From Pelotomaculum schinkii (GTDB taxonomy: Bacteria > Bacillota > Desulfotomaculia > Desulfotomaculales > Pelotomaculaceae): 64,000 nt of DNA. The stretch covers positions 1,674,001-1,738,000 of the forward strand of contig NZ_QFGA01000001.1 in assembly GCF_004369205.1 (NCBI RefSeq), read 5' to 3'. Position numbers and translations under genes: made by a program. The notes below the pieces were generated by a model that worked only from the letters and a program-made list of their open reading frames with translations, did no database searches and was not told the origin of the DNA. Positions 51,296-62,000 of this stretch are shown here, in pieces (position 1 is the stretch's first letter; the number at the start of each line of letters is the position of its first letter).

Positions 51296-52234
51296 TCATT
51301 CCACATCGTAATTAAATATTGCTACCTGGCTGTTGTGTTTCCCGAAACCAATTGCAATAGCTTTAATGGTAACAGTCTGGTTAACCTGAATTGGCTTATT
51401 CAATTCCGGCCGGAAGTAGGAAGTGCTGGGATTATAAAGCAAACTCTTCGCATCCGGCTCACTCCCGTCAAGGGTGTAATATATCTTGACGAGATCCTGT
51501 TCAGGATGGCTTAAAACGACCCCTGTGCCCGGCTTTACCTTCCCGGGCGCAGGTTCGGCCCGGACCGCGCCCCACTGGCCCGGCGGCGTTGTCAATACTT
51601 CGATGGTGGTCACACCTTTGACGAAAGCGGCGGTGGCCGCATCGTTCAATCCTGTCTGGCCAAAAAGCAGGCGAAGTTTACCACTGGCCGCCTCACTCAA
51701 ATTACTGGTGTCCTCCTGATACCCCCAGGCCAGGATCATAGGAACTTCCACTGCTCCCTCCGCACTGCCTTTCAACAGATCCGGATAGCAAAAACGCTTT
51801 TCCTCCAGCTGCTCTCTGGTAAAACTGGCGTTATAACCGTCCGCGGCCTTGAAGATGATTGTTTGCGCATCCTCTTTGATCCCGGCCTTTTGCAGCAGGT
51901 GGGTGAGCTTCACACCCTTACCGACAATAAATTTTTTGGCCGGCCAGTTGTTTACGGCCGAGTAGCAGGCGCCGGCCAGAGCGTCTTCCATGCTCTTCAG
52001 TTCGTCGGGGGTAAATTTGGTTTCACGCTCTACACCGTTTCCCGTAATCGTCAGCATGTCCGGTTCACCGCCGGGGTTGCCGGTTTCAAGGCCGGTACTG
52101 CCCGGCGCTATACCGGCCGTCTGCGGGGTCGTTTCCCGCTTCTGGTCCTGACAGCCTGTGATCAGGCTTAAGCATGCGATCAGCAAAACCGCCGCGAATC
52201 CTATTGTTTTAAGCAGCCTATTCATCCATAGCAC
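51296..52234 (-). CDS. Lipoprotein with molybdopterin-binding-like and chitobiase-C domains
   Basis: A 312-residue lipoprotein (lipobox SLITGC). A molybdopterin-binding-like domain (about 60-215: LTITGNGVERETKFTPDEL, YSAVNNWPAKKFIVGKGVKL, LLFGQTGL) is followed by one chitobiase-C/Fn3-assoc repeat (KIYYTLDGSEPDAKSLLYNP, about 240-310). I prefer the GTG at 52234, with AGGAGA 8 bases upstream; an ATG two codons earlier and another three codons later are alternatives. It is anchored on the outer membrane face. Confidence 0.75.
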   Translation of the reverse strand: MLWMNRLLKTIGFAAVLLIACLSLITGCQDQKRETTPQTAGIAPGSTGLETGNPGGEPDMLTITGNGVERETKFTPDELKSMEDALAGACYSAVNNWPAKKFIVGKGVKLTHLLQKAGIKEDAQTIIFKAADGYNASFTREQLEEKRFCYPDLLKGSAEGAVEVPMILAWGYQEDTSNLSEAASGKLRLLFGQTGLNDAATAAFVKGVTTIEVLTTPPGQWGAVRAEPAPGKVKPGTGVVLSHPEQDLVKIYYTLDGSEPDAKSLLYNPSTSYFRPELNKPIQVNQTVTIKAIAIGFGKHNSQVAIFNYDVE

Positions 52235-52442
52235 TGTCATCTCTCCTGAGGCAGTATTTTGGGGGAACTTTCTCGTGCGCATTTCATCTGGGACATTCTC
52301 TAATTGGGGACATTCCCCGGCAGAGGTGTGTCCCCTTCCCGCTGGCGGAGGTGTGTTCTTTTGTTGCGAAGAATGATGCTGCTACTATGTGAATTGTTCT
52401 TCTGACGTCTAAGGTCCGGCGTCCGAAACGTATCTTCTTTCC

Positions 52443-53558
52443 TTAAACAGAACGGATGCGCATCAAGTTATCAATGAGGCTCAGCCCTTCCCCTTCCGTC
52501 CAGACTACCGGATAGGAGCCGTCATCTTGGGTAAGCAGAATTCCTTTGTTAAGGTCCTGCCCGCTTACCTTAACGCTATTGCCGTCTGTACCTACTAGCT
52601 CGAACTGCTTATTGTCAATATCCGTCAGTCCGACTTCCTCCAGAATTGCCCGTAAAGAAATCCCTTTTTGAGCTTCTATCTGCTGTTGCCCGGTTAATTC
52701 CACTATTTCCTCAGGGAAAAATGCCGCGTCCGCATTGGTGGAAAACCAGGCGATATGCATGACGTTCATACCCAGCTTAATATTGGGCGCCATGTTCATC
52801 GGCGCGCCCTCACCTGTAACTTTGATGTAATAGCGCTGGCTGACCATGTTTATGGCTTCATTCTTCTTGAAGCCATCCGATGATTTCATCGTAAAGAAGG
52901 CCTTGCTGTTGACATTGTCAAAGCGGGAAAAGATCTGCGCCAGTTCAATGGCGTCGTCTTTACTGCCGTAATACTCATACTGGTAAGGTTCAATCCCTTC
53001 CGCTAGGTTTTTAAAAACCCAAACGGAATTGATATCTTTCTCCGGAATCTCTTTGTACAAAATAATCCTGTCGACCATCTTCACCCAGTAGGGGCCGAAC
53101 TCCCCCTGCACGCAGAGCCGCGCGGGGCGCAATTCGTCCGGCAGTTCACTTTGCCCGTCGATGGTTAAAGCCAGGATCAGCTGGCGTTCAGCCATGATCT
53201 CCGGCGTTACCAGACAATAATAATCATCCTTTCCGGCAAAGCCGATGCCCTTATAATCCTGATAATTGATGCCCGCGTGTTCCAGCACATCCTTGACCTC
53301 AGGACCGGTTGCTTTAAACTCTTCCAGAAGCCCGGTGGTACGGGTGAGACTGGCGTCAAGTTTTTGTTGGGGAAGCGCCCGCATTTCTCCTACAGTGATC
53401 TCTTTAGGCTGGTCTATGTCGCCCTCGACGATAACATTCTGGCTTTCATATTCCGGATTGCGGGTAGGAGTGTTCTGCTGGGCGCATCCGGTCAGGGTGA
53501 TCCATATCAGGAGCAAAACCAGATAAAGATATATACCCTTTCCGCTCTTAAGCAACAC
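52443..53558 (-). CDS. Lipoprotein with two divergent molybdopterin-binding-like regions
   Basis: A 371-residue lipoprotein (lipobox TLTGC). The first half (about 40-175) has VEGDIDQPKEITVGEMRALPQ, VKDVLEHAGINYQDYKGIGF and PARLCVQGEFGPYWVKMVDRI, where the last is like the LRLVVPGxxGxxxVKWV block of genuine YedY/sulfite-oxidase domains. The second half (about 210-371) is a weaker repeat (YIKVTGEGAPMNMAP, LRAILEEVGL). It has no chitobiase-C repeat. The start is GTG with AAAGGGGGG upstream. Confidence 0.68.
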   Translation of the reverse strand: MLLKSGKGIYLYLVLLLIWITLTGCAQQNTPTRNPEYESQNVIVEGDIDQPKEITVGEMRALPQQKLDASLTRTTGLLEEFKATGPEVKDVLEHAGINYQDYKGIGFAGKDDYYCLVTPEIMAERQLILALTIDGQSELPDELRPARLCVQGEFGPYWVKMVDRIILYKEIPEKDINSVWVFKNLAEGIEPYQYEYYGSKDDAIELAQIFSRFDNVNSKAFFTMKSSDGFKKNEAINMVSQRYYIKVTGEGAPMNMAPNIKLGMNVMHIAWFSTNADAAFFPEEIVELTGQQQIEAQKGISLRAILEEVGLTDIDNKQFELVGTDGNSVKVSGQDLNKGILLTQDDGSYPVVWTEGEGLSLIDNLMRIRSV

Positions 53559-53734
53559 ATTACCCCCCCTTTACGACTCTGAAAATATTGTTGGGCTGCA
53601 AGTTTTCCTCCTTTTGCCGGCGTCGTACTGAGCGGCAGCGAAGGGGTTCACACCAAGATTCTTCATTATCGTTCAGAATGACATTGAAAAATGGCTTTTA
53701 TCCTCTAATGGCGCCGTGATAGCGGCATCGCTGT

Positions 53735-54631
53735 CTATTGAATTCTGTATCGAAACTCAGCTATATCACTGTCATATTTGCCGAAACCCTTAACTAAAAC
53801 CTTGATGGTCGTGTCCCGCTCGATTTTGATGGGCTTGTTCAATTCAGGCTGGTATGTGCTGGGATTATAGAGCGTGCTTTGTTCGGTCGGCGTGGAGCCG
53901 TCCAGCGTATAATACATCTTCACCTTGCCGGTTTCCTTATGCTGCAGTTTTACCGTATCCCCGGCGGCAACATATTCCGTCTGGGGAAAGACGGTAGCTT
54001 TCTCCCATTTTCCGGGGTCTTCCACAGTCACCAGGATCTCCCTGACGCCTTTGACAAAAGTGTGATTGGCCTGCTCGTTAACACATGCCTGCGGCATGAT
54101 CAGGCATAAATCGTCCGCCCTGGCCTCGCTTAGATTATCGCTGTTTTCCACGTACTCATAAGCGATAACCGGCTCAACCGGCTGGGCGCCGGCCGGATCT
54201 CCCGCCATTACTTCCGGAAAATAATACCGCGGGGTATCCAACAACTGCTCCCGTGTAAAGGACCACTCGAAATCGTCTTTGCCCTTAACCGTAATGCATT
54301 TTGCCTCATCTTTAATGCCGGCGGCTTGCAGTACTGCCGCTAATTTGACTCCCCTGACCGCATACTTCTTTGCTGCCGGCCAGTTGTTGATGGTGGAATA
54401 GACGTGATCAAAGCGGGCGCCCGGCAACTTCAGCATCTCTTCCAGAGTCAGCCGGGGTTCTTTCGTCACACCGTTGCCGGTAACCACAACCGCCTTGTCG
54501 CTCTCATTGCTGCTGACCTTATCCTGCTGCGCACCCCCATTATTGCAGGCGGCAGTCAGGAGAATGCACAGCATGAGAAGAAGGCCAACCGGAAGGTAAA
54601 TTTTTTTAGAGAGAAAACTTTTCACTTTCAT
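53735..54631 (-). CDS. Lipoprotein with molybdopterin-binding-like and chitobiase-C domains
   Basis: A 298-residue lipoprotein (lipobox LTAAC). A molybdopterin-binding-like domain (VVTGNGVTKEPRLTLEEML, YSTINNWPAAKKYAVRGVKL, DDLCLIMPQACVNEQ) occupies about 45-200 and a chitobiase-C repeat (KMYYTLDGSTPTEQSTLYNP) about 220-290. GGGAAG lies 8 bases before the ATG at 54631. It is a close relative of the lipoprotein at 51296. Confidence 0.76.
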   Translation of the reverse strand: MKVKSFLSKKIYLPVGLLLMLCILLTAACNNGGAQQDKVSSNESDKAVVVTGNGVTKEPRLTLEEMLKLPGARFDHVYSTINNWPAAKKYAVRGVKLAAVLQAAGIKDEAKCITVKGKDDFEWSFTREQLLDTPRYYFPEVMAGDPAGAQPVEPVIAYEYVENSDNLSEARADDLCLIMPQACVNEQANHTFVKGVREILVTVEDPGKWEKATVFPQTEYVAAGDTVKLQHKETGKVKMYYTLDGSTPTEQSTLYNPSTYQPELNKPIKIERDTTIKVLVKGFGKYDSDIAEFRYRIQ

Positions 54632-54707
54632 TGATTTCACTTCCCGTCACGCCATAATAAAGCTGCAGAATGATAAGCGCCGGCATACGTTTGAGGACAT
54701 TCTTCAA

Positions 54708-56249
54708 CTATTTATTCAACGCATTTATAATTACCGTCACAGCCTCGGCTCTCGTCGCACTGCCTCCGGGCCGGATGGTGTTATCCGAGTAACCCTTCAT
54801 AATCCCGTTTTCAGTAGCGGCGGCAATGGCCTCCCCGGCCCATGCGGAAATACTGCCGCTGTCGGCAAACCGGGGCGCTTCCGCGGCCGGCGCCAATTTG
54901 GCGGCCTTCACGATCATCACGGCCATCTGTTCGCGGGTAATCAGGTCGTCCGGACCAAAAGCACCATTGGCATAACCATTGACAAGACTGTTTGCCGCTG
55001 CCGAGGCAATGTAGTCCTTGGCCCAGTGCGCCGCTGTATCAGTAAAAGTCTTGCCGTCATTATCCTCGAGCTTGAACGCCTTCACCAGCACGGCGGCGAA
55101 CTCGGCCCTGGTAATGGTGCTGTCGGGCTTGAAACTGCCGTCGGGATAGCCGCTGATGCAGCCCTGCGCCACCAGCTTATGAATGTTGTCCAGGGCCCAG
55201 TGGCCTGCGACGTCATTTAAGTTTACTGTCTGCTGCGGCTCTTCTTCTTTATTTTGCTCTCCTGTACCGGGTGCGGGTCCTTCTGTTCCGGGTTCAGACT
55301 CAGCCCCTGCGACCTGATAGGTGAAGGTGACGACATCGCTGTCGTACTTACCGGGACCAATCGTTATTGCCTTGATGACTGTATCTTCATTAATAGGTCC
55401 TACCGGGCAATTCACTTTGCCCAAATCATCCGCCCGCGCCGACCACCACCGTCTGGCAATCCAGTTATACATCGGGCTGTTCAAGGTCGGGGTGCTGCCG
55501 TCCGTGGTGTAATAAACCTTATCGTCATCCATGTGGGCGTTGCTCAGCGCTATCATAGAACCTGCGGGCGCCTCTCCACTAACCGGATTCGCCTGCGGAG
55601 CGTCCCATTTTTCCGGTTCTGCTGTGAGCACCTCGATCTTATTGACATATTTGCTGAACAAATTACCATTCTGCTCGGTAACTGCCCGCTGCCCCAGCAT
55701 CAGCAGCAGTGCATTCAAGTCGTTCATATAGTCCGGGTTATCACTGCCTTCAACACTTTCCAGAGCGAGTATAGGCTCCACCTCTTTTGGGTTCGCTGCA
55801 GAGCCGGGAATATGCCCGTCGCCATCTTTTGCGGTATTACCCTTAAGGCCAGGGAAATAGTACCTTTTATCCTCCAGTAATTCTTTTACGGTCAGGTTTA
55901 CTACGTAACCGTCGCTCGAAGTAAATCTAATCAGCCTGGCCTCCTCGGTCATACCCGCCTGCTTAAACAGGTCTCTCAACTTGACTCCCTTCCCGACATA
56001 CCATTTCTTGGTAGGCCAGGTGTTGATGGCGCTGTACACATGCTGGTATTGTTTCATTGACTCAAGCTGTTCCCTGGTTAAGGTCAAAGGCGTGGTTACA
56101 CCATCGCCCGTGATTTCGAGGGTATCCGTACCGGCGGCCAGGGCCGTTGCGGGCGTCATCATGTTAGCCATACAGAAAAGTAAAAGACCCAGTATGATTA
56201 TTAAACAACCATAAAACCAATTCTTCCGCTGCAGACTTATAGCTTGCAC
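54708..56249 (-). CDS. S-layer-anchored molybdopterin-binding-like protein
   Basis: A 513-residue secreted protein. It has a signal peptide (to about residue 38), a molybdopterin-binding-like domain (about 40-210, YSAINTWPTKKWYVGKGVKL, LLLMLGQRAVTEQNGNLFSK), a chitobiase-C repeat (KVYYTTDGSTPTLNSPMYNW) and a Pro/Glu linker. Three SLH repeats follow (about 340-513). The start is GTG at 56249 with AAAGGAGAG upstream. It sits between the DUF2149 gene and the lipoprotein genes. Confidence 0.82.
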   Translation of the reverse strand: MQAISLQRKNWFYGCLIIILGLLLFCMANMMTPATALAAGTDTLEITGDGVTTPLTLTREQLESMKQYQHVYSAINTWPTKKWYVGKGVKLRDLFKQAGMTEEARLIRFTSSDGYVVNLTVKELLEDKRYYFPGLKGNTAKDGDGHIPGSAANPKEVEPILALESVEGSDNPDYMNDLNALLLMLGQRAVTEQNGNLFSKYVNKIEVLTAEPEKWDAPQANPVSGEAPAGSMIALSNAHMDDDKVYYTTDGSTPTLNSPMYNWIARRWWSARADDLGKVNCPVGPINEDTVIKAITIGPGKYDSDVVTFTYQVAGAESEPGTEGPAPGTGEQNKEEEPQQTVNLNDVAGHWALDNIHKLVAQGCISGYPDGSFKPDSTITRAEFAAVLVKAFKLEDNDGKTFTDTAAHWAKDYIASAAANSLVNGYANGAFGPDDLITREQMAVMIVKAAKLAPAAEAPRFADSGSISAWAGEAIAAATENGIMKGYSDNTIRPGGSATRAEAVTVIINALNK

Positions 56250-56321
56250 TGTTAAACTCTCCTTTCTGTTGTATGCCAGCAAGATCCCGGGCGGTTACAT
56301 CACGAATACGGACGAACCGGA

Positions 56322-56636
56322 TTATTCACCGGTCAGCATAAACAGCTGCCCCGTAGCGGGATCCTTGTAAACCGTGCCCATCTTTTCGTAAAGTTTGCCC
56401 TCCCCTTGCGTTTCGATCAAATCGTCCCTGATCTCCGGTGTCCCGGTCACCTCCTGACCGCGATTAAGGTTGATGCGCTCCCCTACCCGGCTCAGGTCTA
56501 CGTTCCAGTGTATGACCAGAGAAAGCATCAGACCGCAGGCAAAAACCAGCATGGCATCTACAATATTGATGGCGCCCTCGAGGGGACTGACATCTTCAGG
56601 TACTCTGCGTCTACTGCTCCTCAATCCGCCGTCCAC
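56322..56636 (-). CDS. DUF2149 protein, ExbD-like single-helix partner
   Basis: A 104-residue protein with one N-terminal-half helix (residues about 21-42). The stretch INIVDAMLVFACGLMLSLV lines up with the ExbD/TolR membrane segment (IDVMLVLLIIFMV), including the essential Asp at its start. The rest is a short soluble domain. The GTG at 56636 has GGAGGTG about 7 bases upstream and overlaps the ExbB-like gene by 26 bp, implying tight coupling. The role is inferred as the proton-coupled partner of the ExbB-like protein. Confidence 0.8.
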   Translation of the reverse strand: MDGGLRSSRRRVPEDVSPLEGAINIVDAMLVFACGLMLSLVIHWNVDLSRVGERINLNRGQEVTGTPEIRDDLIETQGEGKLYEKMGTVYKDPATGQLFMLTGE

Positions 56637-57267
56637 GGGCAAACACCTCCAGCAAGCTTTCCATCAAGGCCTCAAGAGAACTCAAGTATCCCTCATACCA
56701 TCTTTTCCGCAGCCGGGAGACGGCATAGGCGACGCCGGCGGCTGCCAGGCCGATCACGGTCGCGTCAAAGGCGGTGAGCAGTGATTCCGCCAGGGTCTTG
56801 GTGTCGCCCTGGCCCAGGGCGATCATACCGGGTCCCAGTGGAATCAGAGTAGCCATCAACCCCAACATGGGTCCCAACCGCGCCACCAGGTCAGTTCTGT
56901 TGGTGATCCTGGCATAATGCAGCTCCTCGGCGGCAAGCAGCTTGCGGGCCAGCGCCTGCAAGGAAGCGGCCGGTAAACTGCCGTGCCTGATTAGCTCGCC
57001 GAGAGCTGCTTTCTGTCGCCTGAACAGGCCGCTGCTCTCAATACCGCGCATGATCGCCCCGGCATCCTTACCCTGGAAGAATTCCACCATCTCCGGCACA
57101 TTGACCTTCATCTTGCGCCGCTCGGTGAGGACCTCCACCAGCAGGCCGCCCAACTCTATTACCGAAACCGCCAACAACAATAGCAGAATGACAATGGCAG
57201 GCGCCAGTAAACCGGACGAAATAGTATGCATCGTATCTCTGAGCGGCGTCAACATATCAAGGGTCAC
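56611..57267 (-). CDS. MotA/TolQ/ExbB proton-channel family protein
   Basis: A 218-residue membrane protein with an N-terminal helix (residues 20-45) and a cytoplasmic loop with helical coiled segments. Two more helices carry the family motifs: LGPMLGLMATLIPLGPGM (about 133-150) and LLTAFDATVIGLAAAGVAYAV (about 165-185). Family members form pentameric channels that use proton or sodium force with an ExbD-type partner. The start overlaps the preceding surface-protein gene by 4 bp (ATGA), which suggests a functional unit with it. Confidence 0.9.
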   Translation of the reverse strand: MTLDMLTPLRDTMHTISSGLLAPAIVILLLLLAVSVIELGGLLVEVLTERRKMKVNVPEMVEFFQGKDAGAIMRGIESSGLFRRQKAALGELIRHGSLPAASLQALARKLLAAEELHYARITNRTDLVARLGPMLGLMATLIPLGPGMIALGQGDTKTLAESLLTAFDATVIGLAAAGVAYAVSRLRKRWYEGYLSSLEALMESLLEVFARGRRIEEQ

Positions 57268-58967
57268 ATTTCAACCTCCCTCGCGTATTCCAGGTACCTT
57301 CTGCTTGCTCCGAAAAGAAACAGGAAAGCAAACACCCCTGCTGTATAAATGTCCATGTCATTATGCTCCAACTGCAGCTGCGCGGGTCCGGCATCGACCG
57401 ACATCTCGTACACCTGAACAGGCTGGCTGTCCGGCGGCGCCGCAGAGACCTCCGGAGTTGTTGAAGCGGCGGCTAAAGCCTCCTTCTCCGCCAGATACTG
57501 CCCGTTTTCGACCGGCTTCTCCGGCTCGTCAGGCTCTTTCGGTTCAACAGGCTCCTCCTGGATTTCGTCGGCGCTTTTTGGCTCAGCTGCGGCCATATCC
57601 GTTTCCGCCGGAGCTTGCTCAACCGGCCCGGCCTGTTCCTCCTGCGCTTCAGGCTCTTCCTCAAGCGCAACAATCTGCCCATTACCAGCCTGCTCCTGGT
57701 TTGGCCCATTCACAACGCAGCTGGCCGTCAAGCCCCCAACTACCGTCTTTACGGTGATGACGGCCGTGCCCGGCCCGACAACCGTCACCAGGCCGGTGTT
57801 ATCCACCGTGGCCACACTGGTGTCGCTGGAACTCCAGAGCACGCTCTTGTCGACGGCATTGCTGGGGCCTACGGTCGCCGACAGCTCGTAGGTGCTGCCG
57901 ATTTTGAGGTTGACTGCGTTCTGATCCAGGGTCACCCCGGTGGGCGGTCCGCCGGGCAGCTTAGCCCGCTCGGCGGCCCGGCCCGTGAAATCAGCTTTGT
58001 AGGTGAAGGTGACGACGTCGCTGTTCAGCTTGCCGGGCCCAATGGTTATGGCCTTGATAATTGTGTCCTCGTTAATTTCTATCGGTTTGTTGACGCGGTC
58101 CAAATCATCCCGCAGCGGCCACCACCGGCTGGCGCTCGCGTTAAACACGGGACTGTTCAAGGTCGGGGTGCTGCCGTCCGTGGTGTAATAAATCTTATCC
58201 ATGTCATTACGCTTGGTGCTCAGTCTGATCAAGGCGCCTGCGGGCACTTCCCCTTCGTCTGTATCCGCCTTTGGATTCTCCCATTTTGGGGGAGGAGCGG
58301 TGAGTACTTCGATTCTATTGACATATTTTAAAAATAAAGGATTCGTCTGCTCGGTTACTACCCTCTGACCGAGCACCAGAAGCAATGAGTCCCTGTCGTT
58401 CATAGCGGCCGGATCGTTATTATCCTCGGCGCTGACCAGGGCGAGGATCGGCTCCACCTCTTCCGCATCCGCCGGAGAACCGGGAATACTCCCGTCAGTG
58501 GGGTGATGATCCATTAAGTATGGAAAATAATATCGCTTATCGCTTAACAGCTCCTGTACCGTAAGCGCCACTTCGAAACCGTCGTTCGATAGAAAGTTGA
58601 CCAGCGCGGCATCTTCTTTGAGTCCCGCTAAATCAAACAGAGTCCGCAATTTGACCCCTTCCGCAACATACCATTTCTTGGTGGGCCAGGTATTTATCAC
58701 ACTATATACATGCTGGTATTGTTCCATTGCCTGAAGTTGTTCAAGGGTTAACGTTACGGGATTCGTTACCCCTTCGCCGGTAATTTCAACCGATTTCGAC
58801 GGTTCAGCAAGGGCAACACCGGGCGCAGCTATGTGAAGCAAAGCGGCAAGCAGCAGTGAACCCAGGAAAGTCAGCAAAAGTTGGCAATATCTCTTTATTA
58901 AGCGGGGAGATACGGTGTGTCTTCTTTCCGCCACCGGTTTATCTCCTTTCCTTTTATCAGCCTGCAT
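57264..58967 (-). CDS. Surface protein with molybdopterin-binding-like domain, Pro/Glu-rich linker and C-terminal membrane anchor
   Basis: A 567-residue protein. It has a signal sequence (to about residue 54), a molybdopterin-binding-like domain (55-225, YSVINTWPTKKWYVAEGVKL), a chitobiase-C repeat (about 230-325), a Big_2-type Ig domain (about 345-425) and a Pro/Glu/Ala-rich linker (about 430-530). A C-terminal helix (about 540-558) ends in basic residues RRYLEYAREVEM. It is therefore membrane-anchored at its C-terminus with the rest outside. The stop overlaps the exbB-like start. By topology and context it resembles an inverted TonB-like energy transducer, but this is inference. Confidence 0.82.
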   Translation of the reverse strand: MQADKRKGDKPVAERRHTVSPRLIKRYCQLLLTFLGSLLLAALLHIAAPGVALAEPSKSVEITGEGVTNPVTLTLEQLQAMEQYQHVYSVINTWPTKKWYVAEGVKLRTLFDLAGLKEDAALVNFLSNDGFEVALTVQELLSDKRYYFPYLMDHHPTDGSIPGSPADAEEVEPILALVSAEDNNDPAAMNDRDSLLLVLGQRVVTEQTNPLFLKYVNRIEVLTAPPPKWENPKADTDEGEVPAGALIRLSTKRNDMDKIYYTTDGSTPTLNSPVFNASASRWWPLRDDLDRVNKPIEINEDTIIKAITIGPGKLNSDVVTFTYKADFTGRAAERAKLPGGPPTGVTLDQNAVNLKIGSTYELSATVGPSNAVDKSVLWSSSDTSVATVDNTGLVTVVGPGTAVITVKTVVGGLTASCVVNGPNQEQAGNGQIVALEEEPEAQEEQAGPVEQAPAETDMAAAEPKSADEIQEEPVEPKEPDEPEKPVENGQYLAEKEALAAASTTPEVSAAPPDSQPVQVYEMSVDAGPAQLQLEHNDMDIYTAGVFAFLFLFGASRRYLEYAREVEM

Positions 58968-59058
58968 GTTACCCCCCTTTCACTACGCTGCCCTGATCAG
59001 CCGGCGTTTGCCATCCAATCACATAACGGCAGTCACAGCTTGATGCGGCGATACTCTA

Positions 59059-62000
59059 TCAACTATTTGACGAGCTTATATTCAACGCATCTATAATAAC
59101 CGTCACAGCCTCAGCCCTGGTTGCGTTGCCCTGAGGCCGGATGGTGTTATCGGGATACCCCTTCATAATTCCGCTCCCGGCCGCGGTGTTAACAGCTTCT
59201 GCGGCCCACCCGGAAATGCTGTCGCTGTCGTCAAACGAAGGATTTTCTGCTGCCGGAGCGATTTTGGCTGCTTTGACGATCATCACGGCCATCTGCTCGC
59301 GGGTAATCAGCTCGTCCGGACCAAAATTACCGCCGTCATAACCGTTTACTATCCCGCAGGCTGTGGCCGTAGCGATATATTCTTCGGCCCAGTGCCCGGC
59401 CGTGTCGGCAAAGCTTTTGCCTTTCTTATGCTCCAACCCGAACGCCTTCACCAGCACAGTGATAAATTCAGCCCTGGATATGGGGTTATCAGGCCTGAAA
59501 GTTCCGTCAGGATACCCTCCGATGGATCCCGTGGCCAGCAGCTTGTTGATGCTGTCAAAAGCCCAGTGGCCGGCAATATCTGTCAGAGCCGGTTCCTGCA
59601 CGACGACCATTACGGCAAACATGGTGAAGTGGTCCACCTGGACTGTTATGCTATTGCCGGATACTTCACCACCGAGGTTTACCCACTGCTCCGACTTTTC
59701 GTCGTAGCAGTAGATGGCCGGAGTCTCGCCCCCGTTGATAGTATCGGGATCGAAGCTGAGCTTGATGGTTACGCTCTTGGCAAAGCTGTAGCTGCTCTTG
59801 CCGTCCACACTGAACGCATACGCACTGCCCGCCGGCTTGAACCCTGCGGGCGCGGCGGGCGGGGCGGCAACTTTCTCAATTTTTACCTCTACCGCACTGG
59901 ATCCGGTCAGCGCGCCGGCCGGTATTTCTATGGCGGCTTCGCTGCCAAGACTTACGGTACCGCCTTCACCGGGCGTGATTAGCCCGGTCGCGACCCCGGG
60001 CTCACCGGCCACCATTACGGCAAACTTGGTGAAATGGTCCACCTGGATTGTTATGGTATTGCCGGATACTTCACCTCCGAGGTTCACCCACTGCTCCAAT
60101 TCCTCGTCGTAGTAGTAGATGGACGGAATCTCACCCTCGCCTAGAGCGCCGGGATCGAAGTGAAGCGTGATGGTTACACTCTGAGCAAAGCTGTAGCTTT
60201 TCTCGCCGTCCACAAGGAACTCGTAAACACTTCCCAGCAGCTTGAAACCTGAAGGTACGGCAGGCGGGTTGCTTACTTTCCGAATGCCGACCTCCGCATC
60301 AGAGTTTGTCAGCGCTCCAGGCGGTATTTCAATGAGGGCTTCGCCGCTGCCGAACTCTACAGCGCCCCCTTGACTGGATGAAATTTTACTGCTCTCGGTT
60401 GGGTCTTCCTTCACCTTGTAGGTAAAAGTGACGACATTGCTGTTTCTCTTACCGGGACCAATCGTTACTGCCTTGATAGTCGTATCTTCTGTAATTTCGA
60501 TCGGGTGATTAATACTGTCCACTTCACTCTCTCTTGACGACCACCACCGGCTGGCAATCCAGTTGTACATCGGGCTGTCTATGGTCGGGGGACTGCCGTC
60601 CGTGGTGTAATGGATTTTATCATCATCGTTTATCTCACTGCTCAGTTTTACCAGGGTCCCCGGGGCCACCTCGCCGCTATCCGGCTCCGCCTCCGGCTCA
60701 TCCCACTTGTCCGGCGCTTCGGTCGAAACCTCAATTTTTACTACATACTTAAGAAACAATTGTAAATTTTGTTCGGTGACAGCCCGCTGCCCCAGCATCA
60801 GCAGCAAGGCGTTGATACCGTTCATATCGCCGGGAGCGACACTGCCTTCGGCACTTTCCAGAGCGAGGATAGGCTCTACCTCTTGCCTGCCTGCGGAAGA
60901 ACCGGGTACCTGCCCGCCGTTTTCATCATTATCCTTTAATCCCGGGAAATAATAACGCCTGTCTTTAAGCAACTCCTGTACCGTAAGGGTCCTTGTAACG
61001 CCATCGCTGGCAGTAAATTTAATCAGGCTGGCGCTGCTTTTCATCCCCGCCTCATTGAGCAGGGTTCTCAATTTGACACCTTTTCCCACACACCATCTCT
61101 TACTGGGCCAGGTGTTGATTGCGCTGTACACCTGCTCATATTGGTCCATTGCCTGCAGCTGGGCCAGGGTATACGTCTTTTCAGCCGCCACCCCGTCCCC
61201 GGTGATTGTCAGTTTTACATCTCCGTCAGGATTGCCGCCACTGCCCGCCTTGATTGTCTGCGTCACGCAGGCGTCCTCGTACCCGGTTGCCTTAACCACA
61301 ACAGTGTAATCTTTCGCTTTTGTAAATACAGTTGCGGCAATGGTAATCTTCCCGGCAGAAACCGTATATCCGCCGTCAACCAGGTCTGCGCCGTCCACGC
61401 TCACGCCGGTGATCGCCGCCCGCCAGGCCGCATCGTCCGTAAAGGTCAGCTCCACCGGCTGCCCCACTACGTTATCTGTAACATCAGCCGTCAGCAACGC
61501 AGAGTCAGGCACCTGGTAGGAAAAAGTGACGATGTCGCTGTCCGACCGGCCGGGACCGATGACAACGGCTTTGACGGTGGTGTCGCGGTTAAGGGGGCCG
61601 ATTTTGTGGTTTATTTCGGCCAAATCATCAGGTCGTGACGACCACCACCGTTTGGCAATCCAGTTATACATGGGGCTGTCTATGGTCGGGTCGCTGCCGT
61701 CCAGGGTGTAGTGAACCTTATCTTCGTCGTCGAAGGGACTGTGCATTTCCACCATGGTCCCCGCGGGTACCACGCCAGGCGCCGGAGTGACCGTGGGATT
61801 GTCCCATTTGGGCACGGGATCGGTGAGTACCTCAATTTGTACTACCCATTTGGAAAACCTGGAATTGGTCTGCTGGGTTACCGCCCGCTGCCCGTACAGC
61901 AGAAGATTGGCGTCCGAACGGTTAAAGTTTTCCGCATCCAGGATATCGTCATAACTTTGCGCAGAGAAACTTCTATGGGCGATGATGGTATCTACCAATA

